A stretch of 21,253 bases of DNA from CAZBLP01 sp964492825 (GTDB taxonomy: Bacteria; DYJV01). The position numbers and the translations under genes were made by a program. Location: positions 1-21,253 of the forward strand of contig CAZBLP010000036.1 in assembly GCA_964492825.1 (NCBI GenBank), in the 5' to 3' direction. Under the pieces are notes generated by a model. That model saw only the letters and a program-made list of their open reading frames with translations. It was not told where the DNA came from and made no database searches. Below are positions 6,338 to 14,762 of the stretch, piece after piece; within the stretch, counting starts at the first letter, position 1; each line of letters opens with the position of its first letter.

Positions 6338-8560
6338 ATCTTTTTACAAGAACTCTTCTTGGTTTGCTTCCGTCAGGAGGACTTACAATGCCATCTTCTT
6401 CCATTTTTTCAATATAAGTGGCAGCTTTATTATAACCAATTTTAAATCTTCTCTGAATCATTGAAATTGAAACTGTTTCAAGAGTTTTTACAAATCCTAA
6501 AATATCATTGTATACTGGATCATCGGAACTTTCTGAGCCTAAAAAATTACTGTTTTTTATTTTCTTAGCTTCATCAGGATCATAATTGAGAATTTCATCT
6601 TCTTTATATTGAGGAGTTGCAACAGATTTCAAATATTCTGTAACTTTGCCAATTTCTTTATTGGTAATAAGAGCGCCTTGCAGCCTTACCACAGATGAGG
6701 AACCAGGAGGAAGAAATAGCATATCTCCGTGTCCGAGAAGTGATTCAGCACCCATTGAATCGAGAATTGTTCTTGAATCTGCTCTTGATGTGACTTTAAA
6801 AGCTATTCTTGATGGCAGATTATTTTTTATTACACCAGTAATAATGTCAACTGAAGGTCTTTGAGTTGCCAATATTACATGAATTCCTGCTGCTCTGGCT
6901 TTTTGTGTAAGTCTTGCAATGGATGTTTCCACATCTTTAGGTGCAATCATCATTAAATCTGCAAGTTCGTCTATGATTATAATTATATAAGGCAATTTAT
7001 CCTTTTTATCAGTAAGTTTATTATTATATTCCTTTATATCTCTTACTTTTGCTTCAGCTAACAGCTCATATCTCTTATTCATTTCACCAATAGCCCATTT
7101 TAAAGATATTGCAGCTTTCTCAGGCTCTGTAATAACAGGCAGTAAGAGGTGAGGTATTCCATTGTATATAGAAAGCTCCAAAATTTTGGGGTCAACCAAT
7201 ATAAATTTGACATCTTCATGAGTGGCTCTATACAATATGCTCATCATTACTGTATTAATACAGACGCTTTTTCCCGAGCCAGTTGAGCCGGCCACAAGCA
7301 AATGAGGCATTTTTGCAAGGTCAGCCACATAAGGTGTGCCATTAATTGTTTTACCAAGAGCTATTGTTAATAGAGATGTCGATTTCTTAAATTGCTCTGA
7401 TTTGATAATATCACTAAAGTAGACATGTTCTCGTTTTTCATTTGGAATTTCAATACCAACAACTTCTTTTCCCGGAATAGGGGCAACTATTCTTACAGAT
7501 AATGCCTTTAATGCCATTGTTAAATCATTGGCAAGAGAAGTTATTTTGCTAAGTTTTATTCCTGGTGATGGTTTAAATTCAAATAGAGTAACAACAGGTC
7601 CTGTTATAATATTTACAACATCTCCTGTTATACCAAAGTCACTGAATTTTTCCAGCAAGACTTCCTTTTTCTGAGCTAAATATTCTTTTTCTATTTTATT
7701 AGGTTTAGCAGGTGATTCACCTAATAATTCCACAGGTGGAATAATTTCTGTTGGTTTCTCTTGAGCTTGCGGTTCTTTTTTATCAGTTTTGCTTTTTTNN
7801 NNNNNNNNNNNNNNNNNNNNNNNNNNNNNNNNNNNNNNNNNNNNNNNNNNNNNNNNNNNNNNNNNNNNNNNNNNNNNNNNNNNNNNNNNNNNNNNNNNTC
7901 TGATTTTTTATTTTTAATTTTATTTTCTTTTTTTGAAAAAATGTTTTCAATTAAAATAGGTAAGTAATATTTTGTTTTGTCAATTAATAAATTGGAAAAT
8001 TTTATGGTATAAGAAATGGAGTTTTTTATAAAATTTATAATTGAAAATTCAAAGGTCAAAATTGAAAAAATTATAGAAAGCAATATGGACAAAATAACCG
8101 TACCTGTTACTTGCAAAATACCAACTAAAAAATTATAGATTATTTCACCTATTAAGCCTCCTGATAAAATAAGGCCTTTTCTGAAATTAATGGAATGTGG
8201 ATAAATAGTGTGTATTAATAGTGAAATGGAAATTATAAAAAAGATAAATGAAATAAAATTTTTTAATTTTATTGTTTTTTTTGCGAATATGTTAATCAAA
8301 TATAAAAAAATAAATAGCGGTACAATTATTGCCCCTATTCCAAACATTTGCACTAATATATCCGAAGTATAAGAGCCGAATTTGCCGCAAATATTTTTAG
8401 GATGAATATTGCCGGTTGCTGTGGTAAATGAGGGGTCAGTGGGATGATAAGAGATGATGCTTAAAAAAATTAAAATTGAAAGTCCTGCAGATATCCATAT
8501 AATGGATTCTTTTTTTAAATCAATTTCTTCTATTTTCTGTAATATTTGTTTTAAATTCAT
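6336..8560 (-). CDS. ftsK: DNA translocase FtsK/SpoIIIE (one gene interrupted by an assembly gap)
   Basis: Septal DNA pump that clears and orders chromosomes at division. The N-terminal part (8560 to about 7899) encodes about four or five membrane helices within the first ~185 residues, then a Lys-rich linker. The gap follows. The C-terminal part has the alpha/beta motor domain (ITGPVVTLFEFKPSPGIK), Walker A GSTGSGKS, Walker B IIIIIDELADLM, the TQRPSVDIITG segment, and a gamma winged-helix domain at the end (SISMIQRRFKIGYNKAATYIEKME). The two parts appear in different frames only because the 100 Ns have no true length. The motor frame stays open back to the gap (SKTDKKEPQAQEKP), so the GTG at 7733 is not a real start. 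The gene begins 3 bases after the uppP stop without a clear ribosome site, suggesting coupling. Confidence 0.93.
7799..7898. other. Assembly gap of 100 Ns
   Basis: Exactly 100 Ns, the usual placeholder for a gap of unknown length, within the low-complexity Lys/Glu-rich linker of ftsK. It breaks the ftsK reading frame artificially. Confidence 0.98.
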
Positions 8561-8563
8561 AAT

Positions 8564-9325
8564 TTAGAATATAAAAAATGTTAAAATCGCAATTATCCAG
8601 CAATAAAAAGCAAAATATTTGAGATTTTTTGAATTAATAATTAATGTCAACATCTTTAATGAAATCAAACCTGTTATAAAAGCAGCAACAAATCCTGCAA
8701 AATAGGGCAGTATCTGAGAAGAATCTATTTTTTGAAAATCATCTAAACTTAAAACCAATGCTCCGAGAATAGCAGGTATTGAAAGGATAAAAGAAAATTC
8801 AATAGCAGTTTCTCTGTTTACCTTCCTGAAAATAGCTGCGGTAATTGTGGAACCTGATCTTGATACTCCGGGTATAATGGAAATTGCCTGAAAAATTCCT
8901 ATTATAACAGCATCATAAACAGTAATATCTTTTTCTGATTTGTAAGTGTAATTAATTTTGTCTGAAAAAAATAAAATAATCCCTGTAAATATGAGGGAAA
9001 TACTAACTAATTTAACATTTGTAAATATTGCTTCAATCTGATTCTTAAAAAGCACTCCTATAATACCTGCCGGAATTGTAGCAACAACAATAAGTGCAAT
9101 ATATTTTATGTTTTTCGAATATAATATTTCTCTGATTTTTTTGTTAAAATATATTACAACTGAAAATAGAGTGGCTATATGTATCAGTACATCAAAAGAA
9201 ATACCAACCTGCTTAAAATCCTTAAAAATATGCTGCAATATAACCAGATGTCCTGAGCTACTTACAGGCAAGAACTCTGTTAGTCCTTGGACAATTCCTA
9301 AAGTAGTAGTCTCTATTATATTCAT
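8564..9325 (-). CDS. uppP: Undecaprenyl-diphosphate phosphatase
   Basis: Integral membrane enzyme that removes a phosphate from undecaprenyl diphosphate to regenerate the lipid carrier for peptidoglycan and O-antigen; it also gives bacitracin tolerance. The 253 residues show both signatures: GLTEFLPVSSSGH at 14-26 (catalytic Glu and Ser-rich loop) and PGVSRSGST at 152-160 (catalytic Arg156). About eight hydrophobic segments are visible. The length is close to the usual 260-275. It lies 3 bases after the exported propeller gene and 3 before ftsK, so it is part of the minus-strand operon. The alternative names bacA and upk refer to the same family. Confidence 0.95.
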   Translation of the reverse strand: MNIIETTTLGIVQGLTEFLPVSSSGHLVILQHIFKDFKQVGISFDVLIHIATLFSVVIYFNKKIREILYSKNIKYIALIVVATIPAGIIGVLFKNQIEAIFTNVKLVSISLIFTGIILFFSDKINYTYKSEKDITVYDAVIIGIFQAISIIPGVSRSGSTITAAIFRKVNRETAIEFSFILSIPAILGALVLSLDDFQKIDSSQILPYFAGFVAAFITGLISLKMLTLIINSKNLKYFAFYCWIIAILTFFIF

Positions 9326-9328
9326 GTA

Positions 9329-11263
9329 TTAAAACTCTGGAAAAGCAACAAAGTAGGATTGTGCCTTTGCTGCAAGCGGATTAACAGCACTTTTTTTAAT
9401 AATACCGCAAACAATTTCATTGTTGTATATTGTAAATCCTTCAATAGCACCGTCTACCTGTCCGCTGTATGTTTTTATTCCCACATCACCAAAAGAATTT
9501 ATATAAACAAGTTTTAATTCACCTTTTTTAAATAGACCGACGTCTCCTAAAAAAGCATCCAAAGTTGCATAGTTTTTAACAATAAGAACACCTTCTTTCC
9601 CTTTTTTGTCCTTCATGAATTTTACAGGTTTCACATCAATTGCCCTTGCTTTATCATATTCGAATTTTTCTGTTCCCAGGTTAACAACAGCCGTGTTTAA
9701 GGAGCCTCCAAGGCTGTCGTCGCCGGTATAGATTTTCTCTCCGTTTTTATATACCATAAGTCTATGCTGTTCATTAATAAATATAATTTCTTTTTTACCG
9801 TCTCCATCTAAATCAGCTTTAACAGAACTTGTAATTCTAAATCCATACGGTATCCAATTGGTTTTAATTTTTTTCAGGTCACCGTTAACCAATTTCATTT
9901 TGAACAGTTGTCTGCCAAATATGTCATCCTGGTCAAAAGATTGTGCTGCGAACTCTTCTTTGCCATCGTCGTTAAAATCATAATTGCCAAAGATGTAACT
10001 ATAATCTCTACCAATAAGTATCATTCTGTCATTTTTTATTTTATATATCCTTGAATTCATATCGTCTTTACTTAAAATATTAACTGCTATTTCCATTTTG
10101 CCGTCATTGTCAACATCGACAAATGTTGTGCCTATGATATTACCAAAACCTTTGTAAAGATCACCTGACAATTTTTTGAAACTGTTGTTTAGCATTTTGC
10201 CATATATAATAGATGAGCCGTCAGAATAAACAACCTGATTCTTGTAAAAATCAAGTGTCTTGAGTTTTTCACTAACTTGAGCAATTTTTCTGTATCTGGT
10301 AACAGAAGGTTTTAAATTGTCAAATGTGGAAAATTTGTATTTAGAGGAAATTTTAGATGGTTTTTGAATATTAGCTCCTTGGCCACCTAATGGATATTTG
10401 GCAAAAGGTTTAGGTTGAAATTTTACATTGCCTTGCATATTCGGATATGACGGATATGCAGGATATTGAGGAGCCATTGGCTGTGCCTGAACCTGTGGGC
10501 CCATGGGATATACAGGCAGATTGCTGCCTGTGCCTGAATAAACTTGTGATTTTTGAGCAACAACAGGAGCTTTATATTGAAGCATTTTTTTAGACATTGT
10601 AAATTCGCCGCTGTATAATCCAATGGAAAAATTAGTGTAACTTGAATAAACTTTCAAACTTATTCTTTTGTTTTCAGGGTTTGATGAATCTTTAACAAAT
10701 ACTTTTAAATTAACAATATACACATCTTGAGTGTTTTTTATAGGAGTATTGGCATCAATAAGTTCAAATGCCGGAAAATTAGAGATTGCAAGTTCAAGGT
10801 AGCTCTTAATATTATAAGCTTGCTCAGGTTTGTCAGAAAGGTTCTCAACAGATTTTAATCTGAATATGACTCTTTTGGAATATTTAACCTTATCTCCTGC
10901 TCTTATTTCTCCGTTATGTTTGATTATATCTCCAAGTCCCACTGTACCTGAAGTCTCTTTTAATGAAATAATTCCTATCATATCTTCAATTTGACCGATT
11001 ATTTTGCTTGTGATTTGATTGATAATAGGGCCTTTTTCTCTGTATACAATTACTTCTATACCGTCTTTTGGGGTGAATTTGTCAAACTGCACAACAGCTT
11101 CATTCCTGTTGGGAATGACAGCTACAACTTTTCCGTAATAGGTAAAAGATTTTTTAATTTTCTGAAAAATATCAGTAAGAGTATCATCAAGATATTTGGC
11201 ATTTAATGTGGTAGCTGCAAACATTATAATAATAAATAAAGCAAAAGATTTAAATTTTGTCAT
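9329..11263 (-). CDS. Exported protein with FG-GAP/VCBS-like propeller repeats, function unknown
   Basis: About 644 residues from the ATG at 11263. An ATG 15 bases upstream (11278) is in frame, but AAAGGA lies just before the second ATG and the shorter form gives a normal signal peptide ending TTLNA. The mature N-terminal part (about 40-130) is a beta-rich segment, GKVVAVIPNRNEAVVQF...IRAGDKV, that looks like the small barrel found in FlgT-like or other assembly proteins. A second alpha/beta segment follows (about 135-225), then a Pro/Gln/Tyr-rich linker (about 250-300). The C-terminal half has three Asp-rich motifs, DVDNDGKME, DFNDDGKEE and DLDGDGKKE, typical of FG-GAP/VCBS repeats, which often bind calcium. 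It is cotranscribed with uppP and ftsK, which hints at an envelope role. I recognise no named family. Confidence 0.75.
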   Translation of the reverse strand: MTKFKSFALFIIIMFAATTLNAKYLDDTLTDIFQKIKKSFTYYGKVVAVIPNRNEAVVQFDKFTPKDGIEVIVYREKGPIINQITSKIIGQIEDMIGIISLKETSGTVGLGDIIKHNGEIRAGDKVKYSKRVIFRLKSVENLSDKPEQAYNIKSYLELAISNFPAFELIDANTPIKNTQDVYIVNLKVFVKDSSNPENKRISLKVYSSYTNFSIGLYSGEFTMSKKMLQYKAPVVAQKSQVYSGTGSNLPVYPMGPQVQAQPMAPQYPAYPSYPNMQGNVKFQPKPFAKYPLGGQGANIQKPSKISSKYKFSTFDNLKPSVTRYRKIAQVSEKLKTLDFYKNQVVYSDGSSIIYGKMLNNSFKKLSGDLYKGFGNIIGTTFVDVDNDGKMEIAVNILSKDDMNSRIYKIKNDRMILIGRDYSYIFGNYDFNDDGKEEFAAQSFDQDDIFGRQLFKMKLVNGDLKKIKTNWIPYGFRITSSVKADLDGDGKKEIIFINEQHRLMVYKNGEKIYTGDDSLGGSLNTAVVNLGTEKFEYDKARAIDVKPVKFMKDKKGKEGVLIVKNYATLDAFLGDVGLFKKGELKLVYINSFGDVGIKTYSGQVDGAIEGFTIYNNEIVCGIIKKSAVNPLAAKAQSYFVAFPEF

Positions 11264-11281
11264 AAATAATCCTTTCATAAA

Positions 11282-11314
11282 AATTTAACTCTTTTAATTA
11301 AATAGAGTTAAATT
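11282..11314 (-). terminator. 11-bp inverted repeat: terminator/attenuator or operator between cooT-like and propeller genes
   Basis: AATTTAACTCT and AGAGTTAAATT are perfect 11-base arms around an 11-base A/T loop. On the minus strand the second arm runs into TTT just before the first ATG of the propeller gene, as in a weak terminator after the CooT-like gene. A perfect TTGACA (11319-11314) overlaps the first arm by one base, so the repeat could instead be an operator in a promoter for the propeller-uppP-ftsK genes. I cannot find a convincing -10. Confidence 0.5.
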
Positions 11315-11330
11315 GTCAATATTTTAATTG

Positions 11331-11522
11331 TTAACTTGCTTTAATAAATATTTTATGAGACAATAAATTAACTTCTTCCAAAGAACCTTCCACTTCTTTT
11401 TCTTCTCCAAAAAGGGATACGAGACGAATTTTATTGTCATCTAATAATTCTATTTTTGCAACATCTTCAAGAATAAGTTCTTCATTATTGTTTGATGAAA
11501 AATATGCATTTGATTGACACAT
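11331..11522 (-). CDS. CooT-family small nickel-binding protein
   Basis: 63 residues. It matches the CooT family: an N-terminal Met-Cys, a short variable strand, then EELILEDVAKIEL, IRLVSLFGEEKEVEG and a final hydrophobic strand LLSHKIFI. In characterised CooT proteins Cys2 of the dimer binds Ni(II), and some help mature CO dehydrogenase; that Cys is present here. The ATG at 11522 fits because it puts Cys at position 2. The gene starts 3 bases after the RatA-like stop. No CO dehydrogenase or hydrogenase genes are in view, so a general Ni-handling role is as likely as CODH maturation. Confidence 0.75.
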   Translation of the reverse strand: MCQSNAYFSSNNNEELILEDVAKIELLDDNKIRLVSLFGEEKEVEGSLEEVNLLSHKIFIKAS

Positions 11523-11525
11523 TTT

Positions 11526-11951
11526 TTAACCTCCTAATTGTTCTGCTCTAATTTTAAATGAAGTAATTATATCTTTAAATGAAATTTTCACAAATTTATA
11601 CACCAATTTTCTTAAAATAAAATTTTTTACATAATATTTTAATGAAAAATCCACTTTTACCAAATTATCATTAATTTTTACTATATGCCAGATACCTTCG
11701 AAAGTGTCAAGTGGTCCTGTTATCTGTTTGAAATTAATAAATTCATATGGTTTCAAATGGGCTTCCATTAAAATATTTTTAATTGGAATTGTAGGTGTTA
11801 TGTCTGCTTTAATATATTTCTCTGTTTTTTCCAATAATTTTACCTTTTTATATCCTGGAACATATTCAGGGTACAAGTCAATTGCAGAAATTATTTTAAA
11901 AGCTTTCTCCTGATTAATTTTAATGTAATCTGATAAATTTAATCTTTCCAT
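11526..11951 (-). CDS. RatA/COQ10-like START-fold (SRPBCC) protein
   Basis: 141 residues of a small lipid-binding fold. The pattern KAFKIISAIDLYPEYVPGYKKVKLLEK at the start and FEGIWHIVKINDNLVKVDFSLKYYVKNFILRK in the second half fit the polyketide-cyclase/dehydrase group that includes bacterial RatA and mitochondrial COQ10. Bacterial members have been linked both to ubiquinone handling and to ribosome association, so the role here is open. The start overlaps the stop of the AI-2E-family gene by 1 base, and the CooT-like gene follows after 3 bases. Confidence 0.82.
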   Translation of the reverse strand: MERLNLSDYIKINQEKAFKIISAIDLYPEYVPGYKKVKLLEKTEKYIKADITPTIPIKNILMEAHLKPYEFINFKQITGPLDTFEGIWHIVKINDNLVKVDFSLKYYVKNFILRKLVYKFVKISFKDIITSFKIRAEQLGG

Positions 11952-12964
11952 TATTGATAGTATGATGAATTTTTATAATAAATAATGAATTCATTATAAA
12001 TTACTTTTAAAAAGGAAGCAAGTGGTATGGCTATTATTAAACCTATAAAACCAAAAATTTTTCCAAATATTAAAAGACTCAATATTACAACTACCGGATG
12101 GAGCCCTACTTTGTCTCCTACTATTTTGGGAGTGATAATAAAACTCTCCATTGCCTGAACAATGGAGAAAACTATTAATACTTTAATTAATCCCGCTATT
12201 GTGTGATATTTTATAAAAGAGACAATTAAAGATAAAATTATACCAATTAGGAATCCGAAATAGGGAATAATACTTGCAAATCCGGAAAATATTCCAATAA
12301 TAAGTGCCAAATCAACATTAATAATTATCAAACCTATTGAATATAGAGCACCGAGTATAACGCATACAAGTAACTGCCCCCTTACAAACGAACTTACAGA
12401 ATCATCAATTTTTTTTGAAATATCAATTACTTTATTCTGAAATTTAACCGGAATTTTATCTAAAACATTTAATCTGATATTATCAAATTCTTTTAAAAAA
12501 TAGAATGTAAATACAGGAATAAGCAATATATTTAAGAAATTCGATATAATCAGAATAGTATTGTTTATAATTTTATTAACAATATGTATGGATTGAGGCA
12601 GTATTTTTTTTAAATAAGTTAAAGAATTATCAGTTAAAAATGAAAATTTGCCAATAAAAGCCTGTATATCAGGAATACTTGAAGTGATTAATTTATAAAG
12701 TTTGTTGAATTCCCCAACAAATGCAGGAATAACAAATATTATAAAAACAGAAAATATCATTATGGTAAAAAATATTAATGTAATTATGGCAAAAGTTCTT
12801 GAAAAATATTTTTCAAGTCTGTCTACAACAGGGTCAAACAGATATGCCAAAAACATTGAAACAAAAACAGGTGTTAGAATATCTTTAAGGGAATATAAAA
12901 AATAAAATAATAAACAGAATATAAAAAAAGCAATTATAATTTTGAATTCATTTGATATTTTCAA
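11951..12964 (-). CDS. AI-2E family transporter (PF01594-type membrane protein)
   Basis: 337 residues with about eight membrane segments in the family's pattern: a hydrophobic pair at the N-terminus (about 8-40), one near 57-80, a long soluble stretch, then PVFTFYFLKEF, VDLALIIGIFSGFASIIPYFGFLIG and IVQAMESFIITPKIVGDKVGLHPVVVIL toward the C-terminus. The last two are the family hallmarks. Members include TqsA and PerM and export small molecules or ions; autoinducer-2 transport cannot be assumed. The start is TTG directly after the rsmE stop, with AGGTGAG inside the rsmE end as ribosome site. No ATG in this frame fits better. Confidence 0.88.
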   Translation of the reverse strand: MKISNEFKIIIAFFIFCLLFYFLYSLKDILTPVFVSMFLAYLFDPVVDRLEKYFSRTFAIITLIFFTIMIFSVFIIFVIPAFVGEFNKLYKLITSSIPDIQAFIGKFSFLTDNSLTYLKKILPQSIHIVNKIINNTILIISNFLNILLIPVFTFYFLKEFDNIRLNVLDKIPVKFQNKVIDISKKIDDSVSSFVRGQLLVCVILGALYSIGLIIINVDLALIIGIFSGFASIIPYFGFLIGIILSLIVSFIKYHTIAGLIKVLIVFSIVQAMESFIITPKIVGDKVGLHPVVVILSLLIFGKIFGFIGLIIAIPLASFLKVIYNEFIIYYKNSSYYQ

Positions 12965-13687
12965 TTATAGCTCACCTGCCAAATATTTTGAAATTGCAAC
13001 TGAAGTAATAGCTGCAACTTCACTTCTAAGAATATTACTATTTAATTTCACAATAGTAAAGTTATTTTCTTTTAACAAATTAATTTCATTCCCGGAAAAG
13101 CCGCCTTCAGGGCCTATTGCAATTAAAATGTTTTCACTTTTTTTTACAGGTTCCGCAATATTATTAATTGAGAATTCAGCGGATTTGTCAAAACATATTT
13201 TCTGGCTATAAGAAAGTCTTGTAATGTCTTTGAAATCAAAAATTTTTTCTATAAAGTTGATATGATTATTGCCGCTCTGTTTTGACGCTTCAATAATTAT
13301 CTGGTTCCATTTTTCAAGCCTGTTTAAAGGATAATTTTTAATAAAACTGTATTCGGAAAAATATGGAAAGATTTTATTGATTTTAAGTTGAATCAGAGAT
13401 TTTAAAATAAAGTTGAAATAATTGGGCTTAATAACAGGTACAGCAATATTAATTTTAGATATATTTAATGTTTTCTCTTCAATTGAATTTATTTTGAATT
13501 TAATTATGTTTTTATTTATCTTAATAATTTCGCCAATACCAACAGTACCTTTGCCGTTAAAAATTTCAAATTTCTCACCTTTTTTGGCTCTTAGCACGTT
13601 TTTTACATGGTGAAATTCTTTATCCTTTTGTAGTAATTCGTACTCTTTAAGGTTTTTTGAAAAGTTTTGCAGAAAAACACGTCTCAT
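12965..13687 (-). CDS. rsmE: 16S rRNA (uracil1498-N3)-methyltransferase
   Basis: SPOUT-class enzyme that methylates U1498 of 16S rRNA with S-adenosylmethionine. The 240 residues start MRRVFL, as usual, with a PUA-like N-domain and HHVKNVLRAKKGE (26-38). The C-terminal trefoil-knot domain shows EASKQSG at 133-139 (family EA.EQS.R), IGPEGGFS at 191-198 and NILRSEVAA at 218-226 (family RILRTETA). The length is normal. It lies 1 base after the lptG-like stop and abuts the next gene. Confidence 0.95.
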   Translation of the reverse strand: MRRVFLQNFSKNLKEYELLQKDKEFHHVKNVLRAKKGEKFEIFNGKGTVGIGEIIKINKNIIKFKINSIEEKTLNISKINIAVPVIKPNYFNFILKSLIQLKINKIFPYFSEYSFIKNYPLNRLEKWNQIIIEASKQSGNNHINFIEKIFDFKDITRLSYSQKICFDKSAEFSINNIAEPVKKSENILIAIGPEGGFSGNEINLLKENNFTIVKLNSNILRSEVAAITSVAISKYLAGEL

Positions 13688-13688
13688 T

Positions 13689-14762
13689 TTAATATTTTAC
13701 TTTTTTATTTAATTTAAAAATAATAATGCCTGCTAATATAAAACTTAAAAAAGGAGCTATAAAATAAGGTATTATTTTGGCATATGATAGGCTAATAAAA
13801 AAGTTATGAAGCAGGAAAAAACTGAAACCGAAAATCAAACTTAATAAAATATTGATAAAACCGCTTTTCTCGCGTGGATTGCCTATATTTGCCAAAAAAC
13901 TTATAAAAAGAAACAATATATTAACCAAAGGAAAAATAAATTTATTTATTAAATCAACTTTATACTTTCTTGTATCTATTTTGGAGCCTTTTAATTTCTG
14001 AATTATTTTGATAAGCTCAAGAAAACTTAAATTCTGATTTTCCGCTGTAATTACCACAAAATCTTCTCTTTCCAATTTTTCGGGCAATCTGTATTTGTCA
14101 GTTTTTTTATAATGTTTTAAGGTTCCATTACGGAAATTATAAATTTCAACATTGTATAATTCCCAACAGCTGTTTTGGTAAAATCCCTGAAATGCTTCAA
14201 TCCGCCTTTTAATGTGAAAATTTTTATCAATCTTTAATATGGTAATTCCTCTCATAAACTTTCTCTGAAAATCAGCAATGTCAATTTTAAAAATATAGTT
14301 GTTTTTTTTGTACCAAATTTTGTTAGCCTTGAAAATAGCGTAATTATCTTTCTTTTTTATAATTGTATTTTTAATGATTTTGGCAAAATAGTATGATTTG
14401 GGATTTATAAATTCATTATTGAAGAATTGTAATGCATAAAATATTAAACCTGCAATAATCAAAGTTTTAAAAATTTCCGATTTGGGAATATTTAAAGTCC
14501 TAATTGATACAATTTCATAGTTGTGTTTTAAAGTGCCAAACATATACAGACTGCTTCCCAACACTGCCATAGGGAATAGAAAGTACAATAATTCTGGAGT
14601 TTTTAATATAAAATATTTCAAAATAATAAGGAATGATACACCTGATTTAAAAATTATATTAACATTGGAAAAAAATTGGATAATCATTGAAAGAATTATC
14701 AGTGCAAGAAGCAATAAGATAAATGTTTTTAAAAGCTCTTTTAAAATATATTTTTTAATCAT
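13689..14762 (-). CDS. lptG: LptG-like permease of the LPS export ABC transporter
   Basis: Inner-membrane half that pairs with LptF and the LptB ATPase to pull lipopolysaccharide out of the membrane. 357 residues of the YjgP/YjgQ family: three helices at the N-terminus (about 8-30, 45-70, 95-115), a periplasmic beta-jellyroll domain in the middle (IWYKKNNYIFKI, WELYNVEIYNF), and three helices at the end. The segment ELLYFLFPMAVLGSSLYMFG before the coupling helix is typical. The start overlaps the preceding lptF-like gene by 4 bases. F and G are assigned by the usual gene order; the two could be swapped. Confidence 0.88.
   Translation of the reverse strand: MIKKYILKELLKTFILLLLALIILSMIIQFFSNVNIIFKSGVSFLIILKYFILKTPELLYFLFPMAVLGSSLYMFGTLKHNYEIVSIRTLNIPKSEIFKTLIIAGLIFYALQFFNNEFINPKSYYFAKIIKNTIIKKKDNYAIFKANKIWYKKNNYIFKIDIADFQRKFMRGITILKIDKNFHIKRRIEAFQGFYQNSCWELYNVEIYNFRNGTLKHYKKTDKYRLPEKLEREDFVVITAENQNLSFLELIKIIQKLKGSKIDTRKYKVDLINKFIFPLVNILFLFISFLANIGNPREKSGFINILLSLIFGFSFFLLHNFFISLSYAKIIPYFIAPFLSFILAGIIIFKLNKKVKY

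Noticed and set aside
6336..7733. Stand-alone short FtsK beginning with GTG at 7733
   Set aside because: The frame is open back to the run of Ns and reads a normal FtsK linker; the membrane part lies on the other side of the gap.
11264..11278. First ATG of the propeller protein at 11278
   Set aside because: The AAAGGA ribosome site lies between the two ATGs, and the second ATG gives a standard signal peptide.
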